The notes: generated by a model not told the origin, from the sequence alone. Counted from the first letter of the stretch, positions 1-8,188 are shown. The stretch is DNA of 14,024 nucleotides from an uncultured Ruminococcus sp. (GCA_900319195.1 ONNL01000141.1:1-14024), one strand, 5' to 3'. Program-made: numbers and translations.

Positions 1-701
1 AATACGAGAGTACCCGTCTGGATATTCCATGCCGCCTGAAACGCGAAGATGATGAGAGTCATGAGGGCAGGCTTCTGATTCGGCATAACTATCTGCCAGC
101 ATATCCTGAAAAGGCCTGCACCGTCCACCTTTGCCGCTTCTATCATTGCGTCGGGCACCTGTCCTATCGACTGCCTCATGAGGAAGAGTCCCATAGGTGA
201 AGCTATCGACGGGAGTATCAGTGCGAGCGGATTGTCAATGAGTCCGAGCTTTGCCATAACGATATACTGCATGATATAGATGACATTGCTCTGATAGAGG
301 AGCGAGATGACGATAATGCTGTTTATCGCCTTGCTGCCGGGGAATTTGCACTTTGCGAGCACGAATGCCGCCATTGAAGCAAAAATGCACTGGAGCACGG
401 TGACTGATACCGTAACAGCAACGCTGTTGAATACGTATCTTGAAAACGGTACTCTGTTCTGATTCAGCTCAGCAAACATATCGCTGAAGTTGTCGAGCGT
501 CGGTCTTATCGCATAGAGCTTCGGAGGGAAGATAAACAGCTCCTCAACGGGCTTTATCGACATTACCACAGTGAGATATATCGGCAGCACCATAAAAAGT
601 CCGCACACCGTAAGGAAGATGAATATCCCGACCGTGCCGCCTATTTTCTTTCCTGCCTGCTTGTTTGAAGCCTTTAGCTTCATTGTATTTGTCTGTGCCA
701 T
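1..701 (-). CDS. Carbohydrate ABC transporter permease, MalG type (C-terminus cut off by window edge)
   Basis: Inner-membrane permease of a sugar importer; it pairs with the MalF-type permease just upstream to form the translocation channel. Translation from the ATG at 701 gives 233 residues without a stop; the family is usually about 275-285, so roughly 45 residues lie outside the window. Hydrophobic segments are visible near residues 22-47, 91-117, 127-151 and 156-176, followed by the cytoplasmic EAA loop typical of binding-protein-dependent permeases (about residues 188-211: EAAKVDGAGLFRI...IVMP), which docks onto the ATPase. The start is supported by AAGGAGGG at about 709-716, eight nucleotides upstream, and lies 13 nt after the stop of the preceding gene, so the two are co-transcribed and probably translationally coupled. 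The particular sugar cannot be read from the sequence. Confidence 0.93.
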   Translation of the reverse strand, partial: MAQTNTMKLKASNKQAGKKIGGTVGIFIFLTVCGLFMVLPIYLTVVMSIKPVEELFIFPPKLYAIRPTLDNFSDMFAELNQNRVPFSRYVFNSVAVTVSVTVLQCIFASMAAFVLAKCKFPGSKAINSIIVISLLYQSNVIYIMQYIVMAKLGLIDNPLALILPSIASPMGLFLMRQSIGQVPDAMIEAAKVDGAGLFRICWQIVMPNQKPALMTLIIFAFQAAWNIQTGTLV

Positions 702-714
702 TGCCGTGCCCTCC

Positions 715-1647
715 TTAGTCCATATACTTGCTCAGCAGCTTGCTGATGAGCCTGTTGCAGAGGTACATAGCAACGAACAATACCATACATATTGCCGAAG
801 CATAGCCCATTTCGTATCTTACCCAGCCGTAGTCATAGGCATGGGTCATAATGGTGTGTGCTCTGTAATCGGTGCTCGGGAAGCCTACAAGGTTCTGAGC
901 GACCGTGCCTGCCGTGAAGGAGCCTACTATCTGCATTACCGCTGCAAACATGAGCTGCGGTCCCATTGAGGGAATGGTGATGTATATAAGCTCCTGCCAG
1001 CGATTCTTGATGCCCTCGATAGCGCCCGCCTCATACTGTGAGCGGTCGATATTCTGGAAGCCTGCGCGGAGTGCGAGGAAGCCTGCTCCGAGGCTTATCC
1101 AGAGCTGTACAACGATAGTTGCTCCGAGGACGTAGTTAGCGTCCGTGAGCCACTGTATCGGAGAGTTTATAAGCCCGAGGTTGATAAGGAAGGAGTTGAT
1201 ATATCCGTTCATATCGCCGCTGAATATGAGCTGCCATACCGTGTAGATATTAGCCATTGACGGCGCGTAGAATATCAGCGTGAATATGGTCTTGAGCTTT
1301 GGATGAAGCTCGTTGATGAGCCATGCGAGCAGAAAGCATAGCACATAGCTCACAGGTCCCGTGAAAAGCGCGAACACGAGAGTTACTCTTATCGACTTTA
1401 TGAAAATTTTATCAGAAAGGAAGAGCGTCGTGTAATTTGAAAGTCCGATAAACTTCGGTGCCTGAGCCATGTTGAAGTCGGTAAATCCCATAGGGAGCGA
1501 CATCACAACAGGTACAACAGTGAACACGATGAAGAATATCATAAACGGTGCAAGCATCGCATAGCAGCCCTTGCTGTTTTTAAGAGCGCGGAGTGTCATC
1601 TGACGCTGTTCCTTTTTTGTCCTCTTTCCGATGTCCTCTTTATTCAA
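715..1647 (-). CDS. Carbohydrate ABC transporter permease, MalF type
   Basis: First permease of the sugar importer (310 residues, normal for MalF/UgpA-type subunits without the large periplasmic loop). The cytoplasmic N-terminus is basic, with the first membrane span at about residues 28-52. More spans follow around 86-110, 120-141, 174-195, 232-252 and 281-300. The EAA loop is at about residues 206-229 (YEAGAIEGIKNRWQELIYI...IPSMGP). The start is a TTG at 1647: GGAGG at 1656-1660 sits eight nucleotides upstream. The nearby ATG at 1651 is in another frame and opens only a three-codon ORF. The gene starts 15 nt after the binding-protein stop and ends 13 nt before the MalG-type permease, so this is a tight operon. 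Confidence 0.95.
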   Translation of the reverse strand: MNKEDIGKRTKKEQRQMTLRALKNSKGCYAMLAPFMIFFIVFTVVPVVMSLPMGFTDFNMAQAPKFIGLSNYTTLFLSDKIFIKSIRVTLVFALFTGPVSYVLCFLLAWLINELHPKLKTIFTLIFYAPSMANIYTVWQLIFSGDMNGYINSFLINLGLINSPIQWLTDANYVLGATIVVQLWISLGAGFLALRAGFQNIDRSQYEAGAIEGIKNRWQELIYITIPSMGPQLMFAAVMQIVGSFTAGTVAQNLVGFPSTDYRAHTIMTHAYDYGWVRYEMGYASAICMVLFVAMYLCNRLISKLLSKYMD

Positions 1648-1662
1648 TCATGCCGCCTCCCT

Positions 1663-4635
1663 TCACTTTTTTTCATTGGTCTCAAGACCGAGGTTCTCGC
1701 GCTTTCTGGTTATCTCCTCGTTGATGTCGCGGTTATACCAGATAAGCGTATCACGCGGATTCTCAAGGTTGTTTACGACCTCTCTGAATGCGTTCATTAT
1801 GTTTCTTGTCACAGCATACGACGACGGGATAACAGGTATCTCTATGAGTTCCTCCTGCTGGTCACGCAGTCTTGAAAGCTCGTCGTTGGACCATGAAAGC
1901 TGTCCGAGAGCTTCAAGGTTTGCCGTATCGAAGCGGCCGAGCTTACCGAGAAGTCCCTCTATCTGAGTTCCGTACTGCACCTGTGTGTCGGTGTCGGTGA
2001 ACCACTTTATGTATTCCCAAGCATTCTGCTTGTTCTTAACCTTCTTGAAGATAACAGCACCCGAGCCCGACGAGTTTGCCGCATGGGATATACTGCCGTC
2101 CTCCTGCACCGTGCCGGGGACCTGACAGAAGTTCCAGAGTCCGCTTATTTCGGGCGAAGCAACAGAGAGCTGATTGAAGAACGTGTAGTTTGCTATGACG
2201 ATAGGATATTCGCCTGTTCTGAAACGGCTGAATGCGTCATAGGTCTGGTCGAAGCTGTAATCGGTGTAGAAGTCCGTCCACTCCTCGAATGCCTGTACAG
2301 CCTCAATGGAATCAAACGTCGAAGCTGTCTGCTCCGCGTTGTAGTAGTTCACACCCTTCTGGAGAAGGAGCATCGCAAATGTATGTCCTGCCTCTGTTGC
2401 AGGCGAGATATTTGTCGGCGGAAGGATAAGTCCTACCGACATATAGTTTCTCTGCAGCGCCGGGAGCATATCAATGAGCTCCGTCCATGTCTCAGGCGGG
2501 CTTGTATACCCGAGCTCTGTGAGCACGTCCGTGCGGTAGAACATCATCGGGAAGGTCTGGCTTATCGGCAGACCGTATGTCCCTCCGTTGTACTGATACG
2601 GAGTCATGGCATTCTCCTGAAAGCGCTTTTTCACCTCGGCATAATCGGGGAACTGTGATGTGTCGGAAACATTAACGAGCAGGTCACGGCAGGCGAGGTT
2701 CACGGGGAATTCTCCCCCGAGGAAGAGTGCCACATCAGGACCCTTTCCCGCAAGAGTCGCCTCAACGACACCGCCTATAACGAGGTTTACCGATACGGGA
2801 ATGCCCGTCTCCTGCATGAATTGGTTCTCAGACATCTCCTTGACAACCTGTGCCTGATCGCGTCCGAGGCTGACCCATACGTTGATAGCCTCCTTGCCTG
2901 TAACGTCCGAGAGCGTAGTGTAGTCCTCAAAAAACGAGCCGAAGAATGCCTTTGTGCTGAAGGCTATCGACTTGCCGATCTTCTTCTTACAGCTTGTGAA
3001 CTTCTTATCCGCCGACGCAAATTCGATATAATCGACCTCGAGCGGCTGGTCACGGTAATCTCTCATCCATGAGGAGATAGTTGTGATGTTGTCCTTTATC
3101 TGCGAGAGGTACGACGGTATTTTCAGCGGCTTCTTGACGCACTTGTCAAGAATGACCGTCATTCTTTCGAGTGCCGCAGCCTCAGAGCCTTCCGAGCCTG
3201 CAAGGTCCTCTATTTCCTTCTGAATGTCCTTGAGCTCCTGCGATACCTCTGCGAACTCGTCAACAAGTCCGGGTATCTTCTCGTGAACATAGTAGTCTGT
3301 GTACTGGTCGGGTGAGGGCCCTGTTATCATTAGCACCTTACGGTAGTATGTGTTCATTTCCGTCACAACGTCCTCGAGCTTTCTGAGCGAATCGCCTATT
3401 TCGCCCGGAACAGCCTCCATAGTCATTGTGTGATCCCTGTCTGCCGTAAGATAAACATATACATAGTCGCCGTCAGCCTTGGGGCTCACGGTTTTCCAGT
3501 CGGAATCATAGTAGAATCGCACCTGATCCATCGAGTCGCAGATAACCTCTCCGTCGATGTATATGCGTCTGTTTGAATAGAGTCCGCGCATTATGTTCTG
3601 ACGCGACTTTATACCTATTTTATACCAGCCGTCGTTTTTTATCTGTTCCTTGCCGATCGTCCATGTGACAGTCTGCAAAGCCTTGTCCCAGTTGTCGCCG
3701 CCGAGGGTATTGTACACGACCTTCGTCGGACTTGAGGGTGAAACGAGGTAGTTTGAGTTGTCATACGTGGGATAGAGCGTGGAATCCGACTTATAAACAG
3801 CATTTTCGCCCTCTATCCTGAACAGGTTAGAGGGAGTGTTCTCCTTTGTCACGGAAGCGTTTACCGAAGCGGCATATTCGCTGTATGTCGGAAGCTTCTC
3901 GGGGTTTGCAAAGGTGATAGTCTCGATAGCGAGCTGTGCACGCTCCGACGAGAAGCACACCTCGTGAGTGCCTGCCTCAAAATAGAAAAACAGCGGCTCG
4001 CTGAAAAGACCGTCGGTATCGCCCACCCAGCATTCCTGCCACATTTCCTTCTGTACCTGTGCAGGACGCACCTGATTTCCGCGTGAATCCGTATAAATGT
4101 CCTGCTCATTGACCCAGACTCTGTTCAGCGTGAGACGCGAAGCGGTGTCATACGGCTCCTCGCCGTCGATAGTCATTGAGAGCTCGACCGCCGAGCTGTT
4201 TGACTGCAAAGCACAGTAGGATACCCTCATGCAATAGATACCAGTCTCTGCAATATCCACATCATAGGTGACACTGCCGTCCGCGCTCTCCCATATGAGC
4301 ACATCGTCGCGGCTGTCGCCCTCGGGACCATAGCTGCCCACAGCAAATTCGCCGCCGTCACGTGATATGAAGTCCGTACCGCGCAGCTCGACCGCCTGAG
4401 AGGGACGGTCATCACCGACGTGCATATCATAATAATCGCTGTAAGAGAGCGTGTCGGAATCTATCGGCTCAATGGTATAGTAATCCCTTGCCATAGCGTC
4501 GAGAGTCTCCTGAGAGACTGTCTCTTCGGTACCGTCAGCAGCAAGAGCGGAGATTGTGCCGTATGAGCTTCCGACAGCCACAACAAGCGACACAGCGCCT
4601 GCGGACAAGCACCGATAAAGCTTATTTATTTTCAA
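1663..4635 (-). CDS. Very large extracellular sugar-binding protein (N-terminal carbohydrate-binding-like region plus family-1 solute-binding domain)
   Basis: Captures a carbohydrate outside the cell and passes it to the two permeases encoded immediately downstream. At 990 residues it is about twice a normal family-1 binding protein. Residues 1-34 form a signal peptide with a hydrophobic core and an AxA-type cleavage site (SALA before ADG); no lipobox cysteine follows the core. Residues about 75-245 and 270-410 are rich in aromatic residues and beta-type sequence (for example YDVDIAETGIYCMRVSY, DGWYKIGIKSRQN) and resemble carbohydrate-binding beta-sandwich modules (inference). Residues about 415-530 look helical. 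Residues about 580-970 form the binding-protein fold, with typical segments AGKGPDVALF, YNGGTYGLPISQTF, FYRTDVLTELGY and TWTELIDMLP. The start is a TTG at 4635, preceded in frame by TGA two codons upstream, with GGAAAGG-like pairing about 10 nt away; the next in-frame Met (residue 48) would lose the signal peptide. Confidence 0.9.
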   Translation of the reverse strand: MKINKLYRCLSAGAVSLVVAVGSSYGTISALAADGTEETVSQETLDAMARDYYTIEPIDSDTLSYSDYYDMHVGDDRPSQAVELRGTDFISRDGGEFAVGSYGPEGDSRDDVLIWESADGSVTYDVDIAETGIYCMRVSYCALQSNSSAVELSMTIDGEEPYDTASRLTLNRVWVNEQDIYTDSRGNQVRPAQVQKEMWQECWVGDTDGLFSEPLFFYFEAGTHEVCFSSERAQLAIETITFANPEKLPTYSEYAASVNASVTKENTPSNLFRIEGENAVYKSDSTLYPTYDNSNYLVSPSSPTKVVYNTLGGDNWDKALQTVTWTIGKEQIKNDGWYKIGIKSRQNIMRGLYSNRRIYIDGEVICDSMDQVRFYYDSDWKTVSPKADGDYVYVYLTADRDHTMTMEAVPGEIGDSLRKLEDVVTEMNTYYRKVLMITGPSPDQYTDYYVHEKIPGLVDEFAEVSQELKDIQKEIEDLAGSEGSEAAALERMTVILDKCVKKPLKIPSYLSQIKDNITTISSWMRDYRDQPLEVDYIEFASADKKFTSCKKKIGKSIAFSTKAFFGSFFEDYTTLSDVTGKEAINVWVSLGRDQAQVVKEMSENQFMQETGIPVSVNLVIGGVVEATLAGKGPDVALFLGGEFPVNLACRDLLVNVSDTSQFPDYAEVKKRFQENAMTPYQYNGGTYGLPISQTFPMMFYRTDVLTELGYTSPPETWTELIDMLPALQRNYMSVGLILPPTNISPATEAGHTFAMLLLQKGVNYYNAEQTASTFDSIEAVQAFEEWTDFYTDYSFDQTYDAFSRFRTGEYPIVIANYTFFNQLSVASPEISGLWNFCQVPGTVQEDGSISHAANSSGSGAVIFKKVKNKQNAWEYIKWFTDTDTQVQYGTQIEGLLGKLGRFDTANLEALGQLSWSNDELSRLRDQQEELIEIPVIPSSYAVTRNIMNAFREVVNNLENPRDTLIWYNRDINEEITRKRENLGLETNEKK

Positions 4636-4666
4636 TTGCTTTCAACCTTTCCCACACAAGCGTGAA

Positions 4667-4672
4667 ATTATA
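4667..4672 (-). promoter_or_regulatory. Possible proximal -10 box for the sugar importer operon
   Basis: A perfect TATAAT (read on the minus strand) lies about 32 nt upstream of the binding-protein TTG, but no good -35 hexamer is found 16-18 nt further upstream. It could be a secondary, activator-dependent promoter giving a short leader, or chance in an AT-rich stretch. It matters because, if used, the folded RNA upstream would be a separate transcript and not a leader. Confidence 0.35.
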
Positions 4673-4701
4673 CAAAAGTAGTCATTCAGGCAGGCTCAGA
4701 G

Positions 4702-4886
4702 CTTTTTCAACATGAAAAAGTGCATAACAAACAAGCCTGCGGACTCACGAAAAAAGAGAGAGGGTTTCGTGAAAACCGCGGAATATCAAGCAATATTAGG
4801 TTTTAGGGCAACGATCTTCATCGAACTTCAGCTGCCTATTGCCTCATGTTCTGTTATGCAGGCTTGCCAAACTGCATAAATCCTTC
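4702..4886 (-). ncRNA. Candidate structured leader RNA or small RNA upstream of the sugar importer
   Basis: Transcription from the consensus promoter at 4893-4921 would produce this RNA before the binding-protein gene, about 250 nt of leader in all. Perfect complementary segments (plus-strand coordinates) are: 4732-4740 with 4858-4866 (9 bp); 4721-4729 with 4852-4860 (9 bp); 4745-4752 with 4765-4772 (8 bp); 4807-4811 with 4839-4843 (5 bp); 4812-4815 with 4820-4823 (CGAT/ATCG, 4-nt loop); 4782-4786 with 4793-4797 (5 bp); 4856-4861 with 4872-4877 (6 bp); 4702-4709 with 4713-4720 (8 bp). The two 9-bp helices share three bases and cross each other, so they compete or form a pseudoknot-like arrangement. 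One of them ends directly before CUUUUU, as a terminator would, and the last hairpin would mask that U-run. I do not recognise a known riboswitch or RNA family. It could be a riboswitch or attenuator, or an independent small RNA ending near 4716. Confidence 0.5.
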
Positions 4887-4892
4887 TACATA

Positions 4893-4921
4893 AGTATATC
4901 AAATTTATTGGTCAATGTCAA
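4893..4921 (-). promoter_or_regulatory. Strong sigma-A promoter for the structured RNA / sugar importer operon
   Basis: On the minus strand TTGACA (4916-4921) and TATACT (4893-4898) are separated by exactly 17 nt, a near-consensus vegetative promoter. Transcription should begin near 4886, about 250 nt before the binding-protein start. Confidence 0.8.
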
Positions 4922-4939
4922 GAAAAAATTATTAAAATG

Positions 4940-4969
4940 AAGCAAAATTAAATATTTATTCTTTTGCTT
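4940..4969. repeat. Inverted repeat in the divergent intergenic region
   Basis: AAGCAAAA (4940-4947) and TTTTGCTT (4962-4969) form 8-bp arms around a 14-nt AT-rich centre. It lies just upstream of the -35 box of the importer promoter and could be a regulator site; AT-richness makes chance plausible. Apart from this, positions 4922-5094 show no gene or recognisable element. Confidence 0.3.
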
Positions 4970-5094
4970 TGCAAACTTATACACAAAATGTTAAGATTAT
5001 CCGTGGCTTATCGAAACATAGGCAAATGCAAACAGTTTCAGATGCCGTTTCCGCACCAAAGCTGTAATATTTTGATGAAATTTTACGAAATGTA

Positions 5095-5123
5095 TTGACA
5101 AACCCGTTTTCCTATGATATTAT
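5095..5123 (+). promoter_or_regulatory. Sigma-A promoter of the ABC exporter operon
   Basis: TTGACA (5095-5100), a 17-nt spacer, and TATTAT (5118-5123), with TG one base before the -10 box (extended -10). Transcription should start near 5130, leaving a leader of about 95 nt that contains only a weak hairpin (UAGGGAA with UUUCCUA at about 5128-5151). Confidence 0.78.
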
Positions 5124-5224
5124 TAGTATAGGGAAGAATCGTACTTTCCTAACGGCATCCCTCTTGATTATGTTCACGCATCACCTTAACATTACGCCAA
5201 ACCGACACGAAAGGGGCTGTTCAC

Positions 5225-5965
5225 TTGGAAAAAGTTCTCGAAGTAAAGGAACTTTCAAAGCAGTACAATAAGGTACTCGCCGTTGACAAGGTCTCATTTG
5301 ATATAGGTGCGGGCGAGATATTCGCTCTCATAGGACCAAACGGCGCAGGAAAGACATCTACGATAAGAATGATATCAACGCTTCTCACACCAACCTCGGG
5401 CGACGCTTTTGTTGCAGGACACAGCGCAAAGGACGAACCAGAAAAGGTAAGAGAATGCATTACATACCTGCCCGATGAAGCAGGTGCATACAAAAATATG
5501 GTCGGACTGAAATACCTTCAGTTCATGGCCGGTCTGTTCTTCACGGACATCGACAAGATAAATGCCGCCGTTGAGAGAGCAAAGGGGATCTGCTGTCTCG
5601 GTGACAGACTCAACGACAAGATAGGCACTTACAGCCGTGGTATGATACGCAAGCTTCTGCTCGCGCGTGCCGTTATGACCAGACCAAAGCTTGCTATCCT
5701 CGACGAGCCCACAAGCGGACTTGATGTCCTCAACGCTCTCGAAATACGCAAAACGATCAAAAAACTCGCAGAGGAAGAGGGAATGTCATTCCTTATCTCC
5801 TCACATAATATGCTTGAAATAGAGTTTGTCTCCGACCGTGTAGGCATAATCTCGAAGGGTCACCTTCTCCTTACGGGTCACATTCAGGATATTAAGGAAA
5901 AATATCAGGCGGCAAACCTCGAAGAAGTATTTGAAAAGGTGGTGAATGGAAATGAAGTTCATTAA
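5225..5965 (+). CDS. ABC exporter ATP-binding subunit (NatA-like)
   Basis: ATPase that powers an ABC-2-type exporter with the membrane protein encoded next (246 residues, normal length). The Walker A motif is at residues 37-45 (GPNGAGKTS). The family signature appears as YSRGMIRKLLLARA (136-149), where LSGGQ is usual, a variant common in NatA-type exporters. Walker B with the catalytic Glu is LAILDEP (156-162), followed by the D-loop SGLD and the switch His in SSHN (192-195). The Q-loop glutamine is absent: residues 81-85 read YLPDE. The start is TTG at 5225 with AAAGGGG at 5210-5216, eight nucleotides upstream. The last 20 nt overlap the permease gene, so the two are translationally coupled. 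By family this could export Na+, a drug or a peptide; substrate is not determinable here. Confidence 0.93.
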   Translation: MEKVLEVKELSKQYNKVLAVDKVSFDIGAGEIFALIGPNGAGKTSTIRMISTLLTPTSGDAFVAGHSAKDEPEKVRECITYLPDEAGAYKNMVGLKYLQFMAGLFFTDIDKINAAVERAKGICCLGDRLNDKIGTYSRGMIRKLLLARAVMTRPKLAILDEPTSGLDVLNALEIRKTIKKLAEEEGMSFLISSHNMLEIEFVSDRVGIISKGHLLLTGHIQDIKEKYQAANLEEVFEKVVNGNEVH

Positions 5966-7283
5966 CCTCCTTAAAAAAGAGCTCTCGGAGCTCATAAACG
6001 TACAGATGATAGCAAGCCTTGTGATGATAGTTGCAATGTTTGCACTTATCGGCTCTGTTGCTTCCGATGCCATTGACGACATAAAGGAGAGCACAAAGAC
6101 CGCAAAGATAAACATCATCGACCGCGATGAGACCGAATTCACAGATGAGCTCATCTCCATGCTGAAGGACACCAAGGGCGTAACGCTCAAGGAATTCAAC
6201 ACCGAGGGCGACGATTATGCAGAGCTCCTCAAGGCGAACAAGGTCGATAACCTCATCATTCTCCCCGAGGGCTTCACCGAGACCTTCGAGAGCGGAAAGA
6301 CTCCCCGGCTCATCAGCATAACAAGAATGAAGTCCGCTTCGACAATGTCGAACGTCACATCGGGTAATGATTCTGCGATATACATGATAAACGATGTTAT
6401 CTACGACATCATAACAAAGAACGCAGGTCTTACCGAGGAACAGGTTGAGCTCATGTCCTCACCTGTTGAGGTCACAGAGAACACCGTTGTTGACGACAAG
6501 TCCGCGGAGATTGCTTCAGGCAGTATAATCAGCAAGCTCTCATTCCAGAGCTCATTCCTTCCTATTGTAATTTTCATGCTCATCATGATGACTACTCAGT
6601 CACTGATGAATGCAATATCAAGCGAGAAGATAGACAAAACTCTTGAGACTCTGCTCTCGGCACCTATTTCAAGAGGCTCCATTATCGGCTCGAAAATGCT
6701 CGCGGCGACTATCATTGCGATAATCAATGCAGGTGTTTATATGTTCGCGTTTTCAAAGTTCATCTCAACAGCAGCAGACCCAGACATCGTCGAAAAGGCT
6801 GTTGGCACGCTCTCCGTTGACGACGCGCTCGTAAAGCTCGGACTTAACCTTTCAGCCGCTGACTATGTCCTCATAGGACTCCAGCTGTTCTTCACGATAA
6901 TGATATGTCTTTCGGTATCAATAATACTCGGAGCGCTCGCAAACGACGCAAAATCGGCTCAGAATCTGCTTCTCCCGATAATGTTTCTTGCTATGGTGCC
7001 CTATTTCGTATCGATCCTCATGGACATCAACGAGCTCCCGACAGTAGTAAAATACGTACTCTACGCAATTCCGTTCACGCATACATTCTCCGCTATTTCT
7101 AACCTTTCGTTCGGAAATATGGGACTGTTCTTCGGCGGACTCATCTATCAGGTGATAGTGTTTGCAGTTTGTATGTTCTTCGCGCTCAGACTCTTCAAGT
7201 CAGACAAGATACTGACTATCTCACTGAACCTCGGACAGAAGTCCAAGTTCAAGAAGAAAAAGGGTCAGCCCGAGGACGAATAA
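5946..7283 (+). CDS. ABC-2 type exporter permease (NatB-like)
   Basis: Membrane subunit of the exporter (445 residues). One membrane span lies at about residues 20-41, then an extracytoplasmic domain to about residue 195, then a cluster of spans (about 203-222, 251-272, 308-332, 341-360, 370-388, 396-416). The conserved cytoplasmic segment EKIDKTLETLLSAPISR (227-243) after the second span is characteristic of the NatB/ABC-2 family. The C-terminus is highly charged (KKKKGQPEDE). Two in-frame ATGs compete: 5946, only three nucleotides after the AAGGTGG Shine-Dalgarno (5936-5942), and 5952, nine nucleotides after it; spacing favours 5952, so the true protein may be two residues shorter. It overlaps the ATPase gene by 14-20 nt and is followed by a terminator. 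Confidence 0.92.
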   Translation: MEMKFINLLKKELSELINVQMIASLVMIVAMFALIGSVASDAIDDIKESTKTAKINIIDRDETEFTDELISMLKDTKGVTLKEFNTEGDDYAELLKANKVDNLIILPEGFTETFESGKTPRLISITRMKSASTMSNVTSGNDSAIYMINDVIYDIITKNAGLTEEQVELMSSPVEVTENTVVDDKSAEIASGSIISKLSFQSSFLPIVIFMLIMMTTQSLMNAISSEKIDKTLETLLSAPISRGSIIGSKMLAATIIAIINAGVYMFAFSKFISTAADPDIVEKAVGTLSVDDALVKLGLNLSAADYVLIGLQLFFTIMICLSVSIILGALANDAKSAQNLLLPIMFLAMVPYFVSILMDINELPTVVKYVLYAIPFTHTFSAISNLSFGNMGLFFGGLIYQVIVFAVCMFFALRLFKSDKILTISLNLGQKSKFKKKKGQPEDE

Positions 7284-7323
7284 TCAAGAAATCTCCCTAC
7301 CCTGTAACATATTATTCAAGACG

Positions 7324-7361
7324 AAGCAGCCTTCGGTATACCGTTGGCTGCTTTATCTTTT
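7324..7361 (+). terminator. Rho-independent terminator of the exporter operon
   Basis: AAGCAGCC (7324-7331) pairs with GGCTGCTT (7346-7353). An inner palindrome CGGTATACCG lengthens the stem, and a T-rich tail runs to 7361. It begins 40 nt after the permease stop. Confidence 0.85.
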
Positions 7362-7373
7362 CGGGGAATTACA

Positions 7374-7405
7374 CAAAAAGCCGCACACCATAAAGATGTG
7401 CGGCT
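7374..7405 (-). terminator. Rho-independent terminator of the XRE regulator gene
   Basis: AGCCGCACA (7379-7387) pairs perfectly with TGTGCGGCT (7397-7405) around a 9-nt loop. On the minus strand the stem is followed by a T5 run (7375-7379 on the plus strand are A). It lies 70 nt after the regulator stop and back-to-back with the exporter terminator. Confidence 0.85.
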
Positions 7406-7474
7406 GAAATTCCGAAAAAACTTTCAAAAAGCCCTTTTAATTTGCTCCAAAAAATGTTATAATATAAGTTGCAG

Positions 7475-8188
7475 TCACGAATTGCTGTGATACTTCTCAC
7501 GGGTACGTGCGATACTCTCCTCGCTTCGCTTGATAAGGTCAAGGAGCGATGATGAATAGGGGGCATAGTCCTTCTGAATGGTCGCCGTGGTGAGATAAAG
7601 CGTATCAAAGTTTGTGACGCAGTCGTTTCCGTCAAGAGGGATACCGCTCGAAGCAGCCTTGATGTTTGCTTCGCTCATGGATACGATAGCATTCGAGCTG
7701 TCGTTTGCAATTACCTTCGGTATTCTGAAAAGCTTCTGGTCGTTGTGCGGATTCGCATTATACACGATTCGGAAAAGCTTGTACACCGAGAGCATGAGAT
7801 AGGAGGAGACCTCCTTGACGAGCGTTATGCTGTTAGCCTTCTGAGCAAGGCTGAAAAGCAGACTTATCGAGTTATTGATAATACGTCGGTTGAAGTTGAT
7901 AAGCTCGGGCGAAGGCATTTTGAGATTGTTATTTCCGTCATCATCGGGAATATCCTCAATGGAGATAGTCTTGCCCTCTGGCTCGGGAGTTCGTCCAAGG
8001 AGATAGTCACAGGACACATTATAATAGTCGGCTATCTTAACGAGGAAGTTAAGTCCGCACTCACGTATTCCCTTTTCATAGTGCGAAAGCAATGCCTGAG
8101 ATATGCCCAAGTCCTCGGCAGCCTTCTTCTGACTCAGATGTCGCTCTTTTCTCTGCAGTGTAATGATTCTTGCAAAATCGGCATTCAT
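7475..8188 (-). CDS. XRE-family transcriptional regulator with uncharacterised C-terminal domain
   Basis: DNA-binding regulator of 237 residues. Residues about 6-65 form a Cro/C1-type helix-turn-helix: LQRKERHLSQKKAAEDLGIS, then QALLSHYEKGIRECGLNFLVKIADYYNVSCDYLLGRT, the usual ending of this domain. A short acidic linker (EDIPDDDGNNN) precedes a mostly helical C-terminal region (about 90-225) that I do not recognise; it may bind a ligand or mediate oligomerisation. The ATG at 8188 has GGAGG seven nucleotides upstream. The gene converges on the exporter operon and lies back-to-back with the phosphatase gene. A perfect palindrome inside its own promoter suggests autorepression. Whether it also controls the neighbouring exporter cannot be told from the sequence; no copy of the palindrome was seen at the exporter promoter. 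Confidence 0.9.
   Translation of the reverse strand: MNADFARIITLQRKERHLSQKKAAEDLGISQALLSHYEKGIRECGLNFLVKIADYYNVSCDYLLGRTPEPEGKTISIEDIPDDDGNNNLKMPSPELINFNRRIINNSISLLFSLAQKANSITLVKEVSSYLMLSVYKLFRIVYNANPHNDQKLFRIPKVIANDSSNAIVSMSEANIKAASSGIPLDGNDCVTNFDTLYLTTATIQKDYAPYSSSLLDLIKRSEESIARTREKYHSNS

Noticed and set aside
571..969. Plus-strand open frame opposite the permease genes
   Set aside because: Antisense to two well-supported permease genes; low-complexity composition and no start signal.
1640..1651. ATG at 1651 as the start of the MalF-type permease
   Set aside because: It is in a different frame and reads only Met-Ile-Glu before TAA; the TTG at 1647 is in frame with correct Shine-Dalgarno spacing.
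4713..4886. 6S RNA, tmRNA or T-box interpretation of the structured leader
   Set aside because: The predicted pairings make several hairpins inside a closing helix, not the single long bulged rod of 6S RNA. No tmRNA 3' end and no T-box sequence (GGGUGGNACCGCG type) is present.
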